NCBI RefSeq assembly: GCF_001864935.2
Contig: NZ_CP126267.1
Coordinates: forward strand, 682,001-746,000
DNA: 64,000 bases
DNA from: Curtobacterium sp. MCBA15_012
GTDB taxonomy: Bacteria > Actinomycetota > Actinomycetes > Actinomycetales > Microbacteriaceae
Direction of reading: 5' to 3'
Made by a program: the position numbers and the translations under genes
Shown here: piece by piece, positions 45,683 to 55,219 of the stretch
Numbering within the stretch: the first letter of the stretch is position 1
Layout: every line of letters starts with the position of its first letter
The notes under the pieces: generated by a model
Told to the model about the DNA's origin: nothing
Databases searched by the model: none
What the model saw: only the letters and a program-made list of their open reading frames with translations

Positions 45683-45744
45683 GCGGGGGACTGCCGACGG
45701 CGGTGGGTCGTCGGGTGCGGGGGCTGCCGACGGCGGTGGGGTCG
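45683..45744. repeat. 28-bp direct repeat upstream of chorismate mutase
   Basis: GCGGGGGACTGCCGACGGCG (45683 on) recurs as GCGGGGGCTGCCGACGGCGG (45717 on). It lies in the 128-nt divergent gap between DUF1304 and chorismate mutase, just before the inferred -10 hexamer. Confidence 0.6.
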
Positions 45745-45760
45745 CCGTTAGGCTCGGAGC

Positions 45761-46084
45761 ATGAGCGCCGACGAGTCCACGCCCGCTGTCGATCCCGCCG
45801 CTGCCGAGGAGCTCGCGGGCATCCGCCAGAGCATCGACAACATCGATGCCGCCGTCATCCACATGCTCGCGGAGCGCTTCAAGTACACGCAGCGTGTCGG
45901 GTACCTCAAGGCCGAGGCGGGCATGCCGGCGGCGGACCCGGGGCGTGAGCGGGTCCAGGTGGCGCGGTTGCGTCAGCTCGCGGCGGACGCGCACCTCGAC
46001 CCGGCGTTCGCGGAGAAGTTCCTGAACTTCATCGTCGCCGAGGTCATCCACCACCACGAGCGCATCGCGGGCGGCGCCCAGTGA
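45761..46084 (+). CDS. Chorismate mutase (AroQ type)
   Basis: A 107-aa, all-helical AroQ enzyme that rearranges chorismate to prephenate. Conserved parts are LAGIRQSIDNIDAAVIHMLAERFKYT, VGYLKAEAGMPAADPGRE and FLNFIVAEVIHHHERIA. The first 15 residues are an Ala/Pro-rich extension. TAGGCT lies 6 nt before the ATG (leaderless). It overlaps the next gene by 4 nt (GTGA). Confidence 0.93.
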   Translation: MSADESTPAVDPAAAEELAGIRQSIDNIDAAVIHMLAERFKYTQRVGYLKAEAGMPAADPGRERVQVARLRQLAADAHLDPAFAEKFLNFIVAEVIHHHERIAGGAQ

Positions 46085-47385
46085 GCGACGGCCGCGGGGT
46101 CGATGCTCCGGTGCCGGTGCCGGTGCCGGTGCCGGTGCCGGTGCCGGGGCTCGACGACCTGCACCTGCTCGTCGGGTCCTACACGGCCACGGGCGGCGGC
46201 ACCGGGACGGGCATCTCGGTCGTGCACGGCACCGAGGCCGTGACGGCCGCGGTGATGGACGACCCGTCGTTCCTCGCGGTGTCGGAGGACCGGGTGTACG
46301 CCGTGGCCGAGACCGCCGACGGCACGGTGTCCGCATTCCGGTACGCCGACGGTGCGCTCGAGCACCGGTGGGACGCCTCGGCGGGTGGGGATGCGCCGTG
46401 CCACGTGCGGGTCGACCCGTCCGGAGCGCTCGTCGTCACGAACTACGTGTCCGGGACCGTCACGGCGATCGGTCTCGAGGCGGCGGAGGCGGCTGTGTCC
46501 GGTGGCGCGGGCGGGGTCGGCGGAGCCGGCACTGTCGGTGCTGGCGGGGCCGGTGCTGGCGCTGGTGCTGGGATGGCCGGTGGCGTCGGTGCTGGCGCCG
46601 CCGCTGCTCCGTCCGCTGCTGTCCACGGCAGCGGGGACCGGGTCGTCGTACCCGAGTCCGCCGTCGTCACCGGGATCCTGCCCGACGTCGAGGGTCCGGT
46701 CGAGGACCGCCAGGAGGGGCCGCACGCCCACCAGTCGATCGCGACGCCGGAGAGCACGGTGCTCGTGGCCGACCTCGGCGGCGACGCGCTGCACGAGTTC
46801 CGGGTGACCGCGGAGCCGGCGATCGAGCTCGTCCGGGTGCACCACCTCGGACCCGGGGTCGGGCCGCGGCACATGGCGTGGCTGCCCTCCGGTGCCGGTC
46901 GCCCTGGTGCTGGTGCTGGTGCTGGTGCTGGTGCTGCTGCTGCCGGTGCGGCCGCTGCTGCCGGTGGCGGTGTCGACCTGATCGTCGCGGGGGAGCTCGA
47001 CGGTCGCGTGTACCGGTTGCGTCGGGACGAGGGCGGCGCGTTCGTGCCGGTCGCCTCGGTCGCAGCGTTCGAGGGCCCGGTCGGCGACTCACTGCTCAGC
47101 CACGTCGAGGTCGACGCGGCCGGTCGGGTCCTGGTGGCCGTCCGCGGTCGGGACCTGCTCGTCGTGCTCGACACCGCCGACGATGGACTTTCGGTCGTCG
47201 GGAGTGCCTCGTCGGGTGGGGTCTGGCCGCGACACTTCGCCCAGGTGCCCGGCTACGTGCTCGTGGCCAACCAGATGTCCGACGCGATCGCGGTCCTGCC
47301 CGTCGGTGAGGACGGGGTGCCCGGCGAGGCGGTCGCGCAGATCGCCGTCGGCAGCCCCGCGTGCATCGTCCCGATGGGGTCCTGA
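46081..47385 (+). CDS. Lactonase-family beta-propeller protein (6-phosphogluconolactonase-like)
   Basis: A 434-aa seven-blade propeller of the YbhE/Pgl family: LVGSYTATGGGTGTGI, PSFLAVSEDRVYAVAE, APCHVRVDPSGALVVTNYVSG, PHAHQSIATP, LGPGVGPRHMAWLPSG, VWPRHFAQVPGYVLVANQ. It probably hydrolyses 6-phosphogluconolactone or a related lactone. Odd features are an N-terminal (Pro-Val)n tract from CCGGTG hexamers (46110-46145) and two Gly/Ala-rich insertions (about residues 140-180 and 275-300) coded by GGTGCT/GGCGCT repeats. All repeat units are multiples of 3, so length changes keep the frame. The GTG start overlaps the chorismate mutase stop. Confidence 0.88.
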   Translation: MSDGRGVDAPVPVPVPVPVPVPGLDDLHLLVGSYTATGGGTGTGISVVHGTEAVTAAVMDDPSFLAVSEDRVYAVAETADGTVSAFRYADGALEHRWDASAGGDAPCHVRVDPSGALVVTNYVSGTVTAIGLEAAEAAVSGGAGGVGGAGTVGAGGAGAGAGAGMAGGVGAGAAAAPSAAVHGSGDRVVVPESAVVTGILPDVEGPVEDRQEGPHAHQSIATPESTVLVADLGGDALHEFRVTAEPAIELVRVHHLGPGVGPRHMAWLPSGAGRPGAGAGAGAGAAAAGAAAAAGGGVDLIVAGELDGRVYRLRRDEGGAFVPVASVAAFEGPVGDSLLSHVEVDAAGRVLVAVRGRDLLVVLDTADDGLSVVGSASSGGVWPRHFAQVPGYVLVANQMSDAIAVLPVGEDGVPGEAVAQIAVGSPACIVPMGS

Positions 47386-47387
47386 CC

Positions 47388-47807
47388 GTGTCCGTCGCCG
47401 CACCGTACAAGCTCGTGGTCGGCGCTCCGCCGCTCGATGACTACCTGCGCCTGCGTCGGGATTCCGGGCTGTCGCCGAAGCAGCCGGAGCAGGGCGCGGG
47501 AGCGATCGCCGGCAGCTGGTCCGCCTGCCACGTGGTGGACGCGGACGGGACGCCGGTGGCGATGGGCCGGACGATCGGCGACGGCGGGTGGTACTTCCAC
47601 ATCGCCGACATCGCGACCGATCCCGCGCACCAGCGGCAGGGCCTCGGGCGGGCGGTCGTCGAGTGGCTCGTGGCCGACGTCCGGGCGCGGGCACCGCAGG
47701 GTGCGTACATCACCCTCGTCGGGGATCCACCCGGGCAGCGGCTGTACCGGTCGCTCGGGTTCGAGGACGTCGCGCCGAGCCTCGGGATGGCGCTGCCGCC
47801 GGAGTGA
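47388..47807 (+). CDS. GNAT-family N-acetyltransferase
   Basis: A 139-aa acetyltransferase: GWYFHIADIATDPAHQRQGLGRAVVEWL is the acetyl-CoA site (QRQGLG), and GQRLYRSLGFEDVAP is the typical C-terminal motif. The substrate is unknown. The GTG at 47388 lies 2 nt after the lactonase stop, so chorismate mutase, lactonase and this gene form one transcript; an earlier in-frame ATG at 47361 would overlap. Confidence 0.9.
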   Translation: MSVAAPYKLVVGAPPLDDYLRLRRDSGLSPKQPEQGAGAIAGSWSACHVVDADGTPVAMGRTIGDGGWYFHIADIATDPAHQRQGLGRAVVEWLVADVRARAPQGAYITLVGDPPGQRLYRSLGFEDVAPSLGMALPPE

Positions 47808-47843
47808 CCGGCGCGGTGGCGCGGGGTGCGGTGACGCGGGTGG

Positions 47844-48821
47844 TCAGCCCTCGACGAGGTTGTCGAACGGGCGGCCCTCGGCCAGCGCGGCCACCTGGCG
47901 GCGCATCAGCTCGAGGGTCCGCGGCATGCTGAGGTCCGTGTTGCCGCCCACGTGCGGCGTCAGCACCGTGTTCGGCGTCGTCCACAGCGGGTGCCCGGCC
48001 GGGAGCGGCTCGGGATCGGTGACGTCGAGCGCCGCCGACAGCCGACCGCTCATGAGTTCCGCGACGAGCGCATCGGTGTCGACGACCCGGCCACGGGCGA
48101 CGTTCACCACGAGCGCGCCGTCGGGCAGCGCCCCGAGGACGCCCGCGTCGACGAGCCGGTCGGTCTCGTCGGTGAGCGGGGTGATGAGGACGAGCACGTC
48201 CGTGTCCCGCGCGATGGCGGGCAGGTCGGTGAACGCGCGGACCTGCCGGCCGTCCTGCTCCCGCGCGGTGCGGGCGACGACGGTGACGGGGCAGCGCATC
48301 GCCTCGAACCGGGTCGCGATCGCCGAGCCGATCGCACCGTAGCCGACGACCGTCACGCGGCGGTCGGCGAGGGAACGGGTCTCTCGTGCGTCCCACACCC
48401 CGGCCGCACGGTCGGCCTGGAACGCAGCGATCTCCCGGAGGGACGTCAGCGCGAGCCCGACCGCGAGCTCGGCGGTCTCGTCGTCGTGGATGCCGCGGCC
48501 GTTCGCCAGGGCGGCGTGACCCGGCACGTGGGGCACCGCGTGCTCGTACCCGGCGCTCGGCAGCTGCAGCAGCCGGAGGTTCGGCAGGTCGTGGACGTAC
48601 TGCCACCGGTGCCGGCCGGCGAAGTAGAACGGCAGGAGCGTGATCGCGACGTCGTCCGGTCGGTCGTACGGCGACTCGACGTCCCACACGTCGAGTTCGA
48701 CCCCGTCCGGCACGGGGCCGAACCGGTCGACGAGTTCGGCGAGGGGGAGTGTGACGACGACCGCACGCCCTCCGGCCTGCGTGTCGGGCTGGTCGGAGGG
48801 CGTGCGGTCGTCGGTCGTCAC
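47844..48821 (-). CDS. D-isomer-specific 2-hydroxyacid dehydrogenase
   Basis: A 325-aa NAD(P)-dependent enzyme. The nucleotide-binding loop is VTVVGYGAIGSAIATRFEAM and the signature LPDGALVVNVARGRVVDTDAL carries the Arg. The catalytic Glu lies in ALDVTDPEPLPAGHPLW, and TPHVGGNTD has the His. The N-terminal catalytic half is shorter than in phosphoglycerate dehydrogenase. Substrate not predictable. GTG at 48821 follows GGGAG. It is convergent with the GNAT gene. Confidence 0.92.
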   Translation of the reverse strand: MTTDDRTPSDQPDTQAGGRAVVVTLPLAELVDRFGPVPDGVELDVWDVESPYDRPDDVAITLLPFYFAGRHRWQYVHDLPNLRLLQLPSAGYEHAVPHVPGHAALANGRGIHDDETAELAVGLALTSLREIAAFQADRAAGVWDARETRSLADRRVTVVGYGAIGSAIATRFEAMRCPVTVVARTAREQDGRQVRAFTDLPAIARDTDVLVLITPLTDETDRLVDAGVLGALPDGALVVNVARGRVVDTDALVAELMSGRLSAALDVTDPEPLPAGHPLWTTPNTVLTPHVGGNTDLSMPRTLELMRRQVAALAEGRPFDNLVEG

Positions 48822-48889
48822 GTGCTGGTGCTCCCGTTCGTCGTCGGTGCGCTCGTGCTGTCGGGCGTGGTCGTGCCGCTGGGCGTGGT

Positions 48890-48945
48890 CGTCAGCCGAC
48901 GGGTGCGGTCGTCAGCTGACGGGTGCGGACGTCAGCTGTCGGTCC
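48890..48945. repeat. 20-bp tandem repeat overlapping the purL stop codon
   Basis: CGTCAGCCGACGGGTGCGGT, CGTCAGCTGACGGGTGCGGA and a third partial unit (48930 on) in direct tandem. The third unit contains the purL stop (48932-48934); the other two lie beyond it. Confidence 0.75.
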
Positions 48946-51355
48946 GCGGCGAGAAGGCGCCGTCGGAGTCGAGCGGTCCGCGACCCACGTAGCCCTCGGT
49001 GACGTCCTCGGTGATGACGTCGCCGAAGCGTGCGGGGAGCGTCGCGCCGTGCGTCGTACGGAGCTCGTCGAGGGTGACCTCGAACGCGTCCTGCACCTCG
49101 AGGGAACCCGAGGCGGCGTCCGTCACGCCGATGCGCAGGACCGGGAAGCCCCGACCGACGCAGAGGCCCTGGAAGCGGACGTCGTCCTCGCGGCGGACCG
49201 TCACGATGACCCGGCCCGTCGACTCGGAGAACAGCGCGGTCGCCGTGTCCACGCCGTCGCGCGTCTCGAGCTCGTCGAGGACCACGCGGGCGCCGAGGCC
49301 GAACCGCAGCACCGACTCGGCGAGGCTCTGCCCGAGGCCGCCGTCCGCCAGGTCGTGGGCGCTCGTCAGCAGCTGCTCGGACGAGGCCGCGTGCAGGAGG
49401 TCGGCCAGCGCCTTCTCGTTCTGCAGGTCGACCGCCGGGGGACGACCGCCGAGGTGCCCGTGCACGGTGCCGGCCCACGCGGAGCCGTCGAGCTCGAGGC
49501 TCGTCGTGCCGAGCAGGTAGATGTTGTGGCCGTCGTCCTGCCATCCGGACGGGACGCGCAGGGCGACGTCCTCGATGATCCCGAGCACGCCGACGACGGG
49601 CGTCGGGTGGATCGGGGTCGTGCCCGTCTGGTTGTAGAACGACACGTTGCCGCCGGTGACCGGGATGCCGAGCTCCATGCAGCCGTCCGCGAGGCCCTCG
49701 ACGGCCTCGGAGAACTGCCACATGACCTCGGGGTTCTCAGGGGAGCCGAAGTTCAGGCAGTCGGTGACCGCGGCGGGGACGGCACCGGTGACGGCGACGT
49801 TCCGGTAGGCCTCCGCCAGGGCCAGGCGCGCGCCCTGCTTCGGGTCGAGCTGGCAGTACCGGCCGTTGGCGTCGGTCGCGACCGTGACGCCGAGCCCGGT
49901 CTCCTCGTCGACGCGGATCATGCCGCCGTCGTCGGGGAAGGACAGCGCGGTGTTGCCGAGCACGTAGGTGTCGTACTGGTTCGTGACCCAGTTCTTCGAC
50001 GCCAGGTTCGGGGAACCGAGCAGCTGCAGGAACTGCGCCTTGAGCGCGGGGCCGTCGGCCGGGCGGTCGAGCGACGCGGCGGTGTCTGCCTGCAGCGCAT
50101 CGATCCAGGTCGGGTACGCGACCGGGCGGTCGTACACCGGGCCGTCGACGGCGACCGTGCGCGGGTCGACGTTCACGATCTCCTGGCCCTGCCAGTCGAT
50201 GACGAGTCGGCCGGTGCCGGTGACCTCGCCCAGGACGCTCGTCTCGACCTCCCACTTGTCGACGACCGCGAGGAACGCGTCGAGCTTGTCGGGACGGACG
50301 ACGGCCATCATCCGCTCCTGGCTCTCCGACATGAGGATCTCCTCGGCGGTGAGCGTGGGGTCACGGAGCAGGACGTCGTCGAGCGAGATGTGCATGCCGC
50401 CGTCGCCGTTGCTCGCGAGCTCCGAGGTCGCGCAGGAGATGCCCGCCGCACCGAGGTCCTGGATGCCCTCGACCAGGTCGTCCTGGAACAGCTCGAGGCA
50501 GCACTCGATGAGGACCTTCTCGGCGAAGGGGTCGCCCACCTGGACGGCCGGGCGCTTGGTCGGGCCGCCCTCGGTGAAGGTGTCCGACGCCAGGATCGAC
50601 GCGCCGCCGATGCCGTCGCCACCGGTGCGGGCACCGAAGAGCACGACCTTGTTGCCGGCGCCGGAGGCGTTCGCGAGGTGCAGGTCCTCGTGGCGGAGCA
50701 CGCCGACGGCGAGGGCGTTGACGAGCGGGTTGCCCTGGTACACCGGGTCGAAGTAGGTCTCGCCGCCGATGTTCGGCAGGCCGAGGCAGTTGCCGTAGAA
50801 CGAGATGCCGCCGACGACGCCGTGGACGACGCGCTGTGTGTCGTCGTGGTCGATCGCGCCGAAGCGGAGCTGGTCCATCACGGCGACCGGACGTGCGCCC
50901 ATCGAGATGATGTCGCGGACGATGCCGCCGACGCCGGTCGCGGCGCCCTGGTACGGCTCGACGTACGAGGGGTGGTTGTGCGACTCGACCTTGAAGGTCA
51001 CCGCCCAGCCGTTGCCCACGTCGACGACACCGGCGTTCTCGCCCATGCCGACCATGAGGTTCTTCGTCATCTCCGGCGTGACCTTCTTGCCGAACTGCCG
51101 GAGGTAGTTCTTGCTCGACTTGTACGAGCAGTGCTCGGACCACATCACCGAGTACATGGCGAGCTCGCCCGAGGTGGGGCGGCGGCCGAGGATCTCGCGG
51201 ATCTTCGCGTACTCGTCGGCCTTGAGCCCGAGCGCCTCGTACGGCTGTTCCTTGTCGGGCGTCGCGGCGGCGTCCTGGACGGTGTCGGGCTTCGGGCGAA
51301 CGTGGGTCGTCACGGTGTTGTCGTTCCCTGTCACTGGAGTCGGCGTCGCGGTCAC
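48932..51355 (-). CDS. purL: Phosphoribosylformylglycinamidine synthase, large subunit
   Basis: An 807-aa small-type PurL that, with PurS and PurQ, converts FGAR and glutamine-derived ammonia to FGAM using ATP. Diagnostic parts are [72 protein letters not shown] and [13 protein letters not shown]. The GTG at 51355 overlaps the purQ stop by 4 nt (GTGA), which decides the start. The first about 40 residues are a Thr/Pro-rich extension. It is the last gene of the purS-purQ-purL operon. Confidence 0.97.
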   Translation of the reverse strand: MTATPTPVTGNDNTVTTHVRPKPDTVQDAAATPDKEQPYEALGLKADEYAKIREILGRRPTSGELAMYSVMWSEHCSYKSSKNYLRQFGKKVTPEMTKNLMVGMGENAGVVDVGNGWAVTFKVESHNHPSYVEPYQGAATGVGGIVRDIISMGARPVAVMDQLRFGAIDHDDTQRVVHGVVGGISFYGNCLGLPNIGGETYFDPVYQGNPLVNALAVGVLRHEDLHLANASGAGNKVVLFGARTGGDGIGGASILASDTFTEGGPTKRPAVQVGDPFAEKVLIECCLELFQDDLVEGIQDLGAAGISCATSELASNGDGGMHISLDDVLLRDPTLTAEEILMSESQERMMAVVRPDKLDAFLAVVDKWEVETSVLGEVTGTGRLVIDWQGQEIVNVDPRTVAVDGPVYDRPVAYPTWIDALQADTAASLDRPADGPALKAQFLQLLGSPNLASKNWVTNQYDTYVLGNTALSFPDDGGMIRVDEETGLGVTVATDANGRYCQLDPKQGARLALAEAYRNVAVTGAVPAAVTDCLNFGSPENPEVMWQFSEAVEGLADGCMELGIPVTGGNVSFYNQTGTTPIHPTPVVGVLGIIEDVALRVPSGWQDDGHNIYLLGTTSLELDGSAWAGTVHGHLGGRPPAVDLQNEKALADLLHAASSEQLLTSAHDLADGGLGQSLAESVLRFGLGARVVLDELETRDGVDTATALFSESTGRVIVTVRREDDVRFQGLCVGRGFPVLRIGVTDAASGSLEVQDAFEVTLDELRTTHGATLPARFGDVITEDVTEGYVGRGPLDSDGAFSPRTDS

Positions 51356-52056
51356 TTGACCAGCGTCGACTCGATCACGGAGGTGAAGAAGGTGAGGCCG
51401 TCCGTGCCGGAGGCCATCGCCGCGCGGGTGTCGGGTCCGAACCCGGCCTCCGTCGCGTGCTCGGGGTGCGGCATGAGGCCGACGACGTTGCCGCGCTCGT
51501 TCGAGACGCCCGCGATGTCGTCGATCGACCCGTTCGGGTTCACGCCGACGTAGCGGAACACGACCTGGCCGTTGTCCTCGATGCGCTTGATCTCGTCGGC
51601 GTCCGCGACGAAGCGGCCGTCGGCGTTCTTGAGCGGGATCGTGATCTCCTGCGCGGCGTCGAAGCCGGAGGTCCACGCGGTGCCGGCGTTCTCGACGCGG
51701 AGCTTCTGGTCGCGACGGATGAACTGCTGGTGCGCGTTGCGCGTGTGCGCCCCCGGCACCAGGCGGGCCTCGGCCAGCATCTGGAAGCCGTTGCAGATGC
51801 CGAGCACGGGCATGCCCTTGCCGGCGGCGTCGATGACCTCGGCCATGATCGGGGCCTTCGCCGCGATCGCACCGGCGCGGAGGTAGTCGCCGTACGAGAA
51901 CCCGCCGGGGAGGATGATCGCCTCGACGCCCTGCAGGTCGTGGTCGCCGTGCCAGAGGGCGACGGGCTCGCCGCCGGCCAGTCGGACCGCGCGCTGGGCG
52001 TCGCGGTCGTCGAGTGAGCCGGGGAACGTGACTACGCCGATGCGCATCCGGGTCAC
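51352..52056 (-). CDS. purQ: Phosphoribosylformylglycinamidine synthase, glutaminase subunit
   Basis: A 234-aa class I glutamine amidotransferase: [55 protein letters not shown] (catalytic Cys) and [11 protein letters not shown] (His/Glu). It feeds ammonia to PurL. The GTG at 52056 overlaps the purS stop by 4 nt; an ATG at 52047 is also possible. Coupled to both neighbours. Confidence 0.97.
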   Translation of the reverse strand: MTRMRIGVVTFPGSLDDRDAQRAVRLAGGEPVALWHGDHDLQGVEAIILPGGFSYGDYLRAGAIAAKAPIMAEVIDAAGKGMPVLGICNGFQMLAEARLVPGAHTRNAHQQFIRRDQKLRVENAGTAWTSGFDAAQEITIPLKNADGRFVADADEIKRIEDNGQVVFRYVGVNPNGSIDDIAGVSNERGNVVGLMPHPEHATEAGFGPDTRAAMASGTDGLTFFTSVIESTLVK

Positions 52057-52304
52057 GCGTCCGCGACCGTCACGGAGACGACGTCCTCGATCACGGCGTT
52101 CGAGAAGACGTCCACCGCGATCGCGCGGACCTCGTCGAGCTTGGCGTCGTCGACGGGGCCGTCGACCGCGATCTCGAAGCGCTTGCCGATGCGGACGGCG
52201 GTCAGGTCGGAGCGGCCGAGACGGGCGAGCGCGTTGCCCACCGCCTTGCCCTGGGGGTCGAGGATCTCGGCCTTCGGCATGACCTCGACGACGATGGTTG
52301 GCAC
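52053..52304 (-). CDS. purS: Phosphoribosylformylglycinamidine synthase, PurS subunit
   Basis: An 83-aa Pur[39 protein letters not shown] and [10 protein letters not shown]. It bridges PurQ and PurL. The ATG at 52304 follows GGAG at about 8 nt. It is the first gene of the operon and is divergent from the padR gene. Confidence 0.95.
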   Translation of the reverse strand: MPTIVVEVMPKAEILDPQGKAVGNALARLGRSDLTAVRIGKRFEIAVDGPVDDAKLDEVRAIAVDVFSNAVIEDVVSVTVADA

Positions 52305-52404
52305 GTGTTCACTCCAGCGCTTGGGTGGGTTGGGTGGGACCGCTCCAGTCTAGGGTCCGCCCACGCCGCGCCGGAACAGTTGTGGAGAAATGGTCCAAGG
52401 CGTA

Positions 52405-52434
52405 TGTTCCAAGTCGAATAGTCGCGTTGGAACA
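52405..52434. promoter_or_regulatory. Probable PadR operator
   Basis: TGTTCCAA-N14-TTGGAACA: perfect 8-bp arms (52405-52412 and 52427-52434), 17 nt before the padR start and 100 nt before purS. Position and symmetry fit autoregulation of the padR-MFS operon. A half site (GGTCCAAGG, 52392-52400) lies beside it. Confidence 0.65.
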
Positions 52435-52451
52435 CCGGACAGGAGGCACGG

Positions 52452-53060
52452 ATGGCGTCGCTCACACCGCTCGCGTTCGCCGCGCTCGGCCTCCTCGCCG
52501 AGGCGCCCATGCACCCCTACGAGATGTTCCAGACGATGCTGCACCGGCACGAGGACCAGAACGTCAAGGTCCGGCCGAGCACGCTCTACCACCAGATCGG
52601 TCGGCTCGTGGACCTCGGCTTCGCCGAGGCCCTCGGAACCGGGCGCGAGGGCAACCGCCCCGAGCGCACCACCTACGCGATCACCGACCACGGCCGCGCG
52701 GAACTCGAGTCCGGCCTCCGGCGGATGATCGCGGAGCCGGCTGACGAGTACCCCGAGTTCCAGCTCGCGGTCTCCCACGTCGACAACCTGACCGCCACGG
52801 ACGCGGTGACCGCCCTGCGGGCACGCGCCGACGCACTGCGCGCCCAGCGCGCGGGGTACGACGAAGCCGCCACGGGCCTCCAGGCCAAGCAGCTCGCCGA
52901 GCGCTTCTGGCTCGACGTGTCGTACGTGCGTGGCATGCTCACCGCGCAGATCGAGTGGCTGACCGCCACCGCCGACCGCATCGCGGGCGGCGACATCCCG
53001 TGGGACGGCCCCGCCGTCCCCGACCACGACCACCAGAAGGACCAGGACCCCGCTCGATGA
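52452..53060 (+). CDS. PadR-family transcriptional regulator
   Basis: A 202-aa PadR: the winged helix (LTPLAFAALGLLAEAPMHPYEMFQTML, VRPSTLYHQIGRLVDLGFAEAL, RPERTTYAITDHGRAEL) is followed by a Vir-type dimerisation helix region (FWLDVSYVRGMLTAQIEWL). ATG at 52452 after AGGAGG. The last 4 nt overlap the start of the MFS gene (ATGA). It probably represses the efflux pump and is released by a pump substrate. Confidence 0.94.
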   Translation: MASLTPLAFAALGLLAEAPMHPYEMFQTMLHRHEDQNVKVRPSTLYHQIGRLVDLGFAEALGTGREGNRPERTTYAITDHGRAELESGLRRMIAEPADEYPEFQLAVSHVDNLTATDAVTALRARADALRAQRAGYDEAATGLQAKQLAERFWLDVSYVRGMLTAQIEWLTATADRIAGGDIPWDGPAVPDHDHQKDQDPAR

Positions 53061-54727
53061 CCGCAACAGCTTCAGCCGACCTCCAGCACGGGAAGAAGCC
53101 CTGGCCCGCGCTCTGGGCCCTCGTCGTCGGCTTCTTCATGATCCTCGTCGACTCGACGATCGTCTCGGTCGCGACGCCCACGATCGCGCAGGCGCTCGAC
53201 GCCGACATCAACTCGGTGATCTGGGTGACCAGCGCCTACCTGCTCGCGTACGCCGTGCCACTGCTCATCACCGGGCGCCTCGGTGACCGCTTCGGACCGA
53301 AGGTGCTGTACCAGGGCGGGCTCGTCGTCTTCACGCTCGCCAGCCTCTGGTGCGGGCTCGCCGGGTCGATCGAGGTGCTCATCGTCGCCCGCGTCGTGCA
53401 GGGCCTCGGCGCCGCGATGATGACCCCGCAGACGATGGCGGTCATCACGCGCATCTTCCCGCCGCAGAACCGCGGCGCCGCGATGGGCCTGTGGGGCGCC
53501 GTCGCCGGTGTCGCCTCGCTCGTCGGGCCGATCGTGGGCGGTCTGCTCGTCGATGGCTTCGGCTGGGAGTGGATCTTCTTCGTCAACGTCCCGGTCGGTG
53601 TCGTCGCGTTCGTCCTGGCGCAGCGCTTCGTCCCGTCGTTCGAGCGCCACGGCCACCGGTTCGACTACCTGGGCATCGTGCTGTCGGCGGTGGGCATGTT
53701 CCTGCTCGTCTTCGGCATCCAGGAGGGCGAGACCTACGACTGGGGGACCATCACCGGCCCGATCTCGGTCTGGTCGCTGATCGTCACCGGGCTCGTCGTG
53801 CTCGTCGCCTTCGTGGTCTGGCAGGGCGTGCAGAAGGGTGAACCGCTGCTGCCCCTCGGGCTCTTCAAGGACCGCAACTTCACGCTCGCCAACATCGCGA
53901 TCACCGCGGTCGGCGTCGCGATCTCGTCGTTCGCGCTGCCGATCATGCTCTGGGCGCAGGACGTGCTCCGCTTCTCGCCGACCCAGGCGGCGCTGCTGCT
54001 CGTGCCGCAGGCCGTGCTGTCCGCCGCGCTCGCGCCGCTCGTGGGCAAGAACCTCAACAAGTGGAACCCGCGGTGGGTCGGGGCCTTCGGCCTCGCCTGC
54101 TTCTCGGGCGGGCTGTTCTGGTTCGCCGGGCTGCTGACCTCCGGTGCCGGCTGGGGCTGGACGCTCCTGCCGAGCGCGCTCCTCGGGCTCGCGAACGCCT
54201 GCATGTGGGGACCGCTCTCGGTCTCCGCGACGCGCAACCTGCCGCCGGCGCTGGCCGGTGCCGGTTCGGGCGTCTACAACACCACCCGGCAGATCGGTGC
54301 CGTGCTCGGTTCGGCCGGTATCGCGGCCCTGATCGAGGCGCGCATCACGGCGGAGTTCCCGTCCGGTGCCGGCTCGAGCGCCGGTGGCGGGGCCGAGCAG
54401 CAGGTCGGGGCACTGCCCGCGTTCCTGCAGCAGCCGTTCGCCACGGCGATGGGGCAGTCGCTCGTGCTGCCGGCCGTGGTGCTCGTCGTCGCGATCGTCG
54501 CGGCGCTGTTCCTGGCGAAGCCTAAGCAGACCACGCAGTGGCAGGGGACCGGCTCGGTGGCGACGCAGCCCGGGGGCGAGCGGGGCGGCGCTGTCGATGG
54601 CACTCCTGCTGGTGCTCCCGCTGGTGCTCCTGCTGGTGCCCCTGCCGGTGCGCACGCCGCGGCGCCGTCGACCCCGGTCGAGGAGCTGGCAGCGACCGAC
54701 CACCACGGTCGGCACTCGGAGGCCTGA
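53057..54727 (+). CDS. MFS drug exporter, DHA2 (14-TM) family
   Basis: A 556-aa transporter. Characteristic motifs are FFMILVDSTIVSVATPTIAQAL (TM1), TGRLGDRFGPKVLY (motif A), ARVVQGLGAAMMTPQTMAVI and GLWGAVAGVASLVGPIVGGL (motif C). Fourteen TM segments are visible. It should export drugs or toxic compounds in exchange for protons. The C-terminal cytosolic tail has a PAGAPAGAPAGA repeat encoded by GCTCCTGCTGGT-type units. Translationally coupled to padR. Confidence 0.95.
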   Translation: MTATASADLQHGKKPWPALWALVVGFFMILVDSTIVSVATPTIAQALDADINSVIWVTSAYLLAYAVPLLITGRLGDRFGPKVLYQGGLVVFTLASLWCGLAGSIEVLIVARVVQGLGAAMMTPQTMAVITRIFPPQNRGAAMGLWGAVAGVASLVGPIVGGLLVDGFGWEWIFFVNVPVGVVAFVLAQRFVPSFERHGHRFDYLGIVLSAVGMFLLVFGIQEGETYDWGTITGPISVWSLIVTGLVVLVAFVVWQGVQKGEPLLPLGLFKDRNFTLANIAITAVGVAISSFALPIMLWAQDVLRFSPTQAALLLVPQAVLSAALAPLVGKNLNKWNPRWVGAFGLACFSGGLFWFAGLLTSGAGWGWTLLPSALLGLANACMWGPLSVSATRNLPPALAGAGSGVYNTTRQIGAVLGSAGIAALIEARITAEFPSGAGSSAGGGAEQQVGALPAFLQQPFATAMGQSLVLPAVVLVVAIVAALFLAKPKQTTQWQGTGSVATQPGGERGGAVDGTPAGAPAGAPAGAPAGAHAAAPSTPVEELAATDHHGRHSEA

Positions 54728-54832
54728 CCCGCGACCCTGCTGACCCCGGCCCCGTGCTGTCCCCGTCGTGGGGCGGTGCGGGGCCGGTGTCGTTCGCGGG
54801 GGGTCCGAGCGCGGGTGGTACCGGGGGCCGCG

Positions 54833-55165
54833 AGCGTCATCGCCGCTGTCGTTCGACGACCGCGATGTCGTTCGACGACCGCGATGTCGTTCGGCGTCGG
54901 CGTCGGCGTCGGCGGGGGTGGCGACGGTGACTCGGGAGCGATGTCGCGGGGGGAGTGCGCGTCATCCCCACTGTCGTTCGACGACCGCGATGTCGCACGC
55001 GCCTGGCCGCGCGCTGAGCGGGTGCCGGGTGGTGCCGCGGGCGTCATCTCCGCTGTCGTTCGACGACCGCGATGTCGCACGCGTTTGGCCGCGCGCTGAG
55101 CGGGTGCCGGGTGGTGCCGCGAGCGTCATCGCCGCTGTCGTTCGACGACCGCGATGTCGTTCGGC
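54833..55165. repeat. 82-bp-period tandem repeat array
   Basis: The core TCGTTCGACGACCGCGATG occurs at least five times. Three units have an exact 82-nt spacing (CTGTCG starts at 54971, 55053 and 55135), and an outlying pair begins at 54846. Each unit is led by GTCATC and followed by GCACGCG..GGCCGCGCGCTGAG. The 492-nt gap 54728-55219 between MFS and ctaG-like genes holds only this array; no gene is supported. Confidence 0.85.
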
Positions 55166-55219
55166 GTCCGCCGGGACGCGGTCGCCCGACCCTGCTCCCG
55201 CCCGGCAACCCCGCGGCCC

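Noticed and set aside
54833..55165. CRISPR array
   Set aside because: The sequence between cores is itself repeated at the 82-nt period, so there are no unique spacers, and no cas gene is present.
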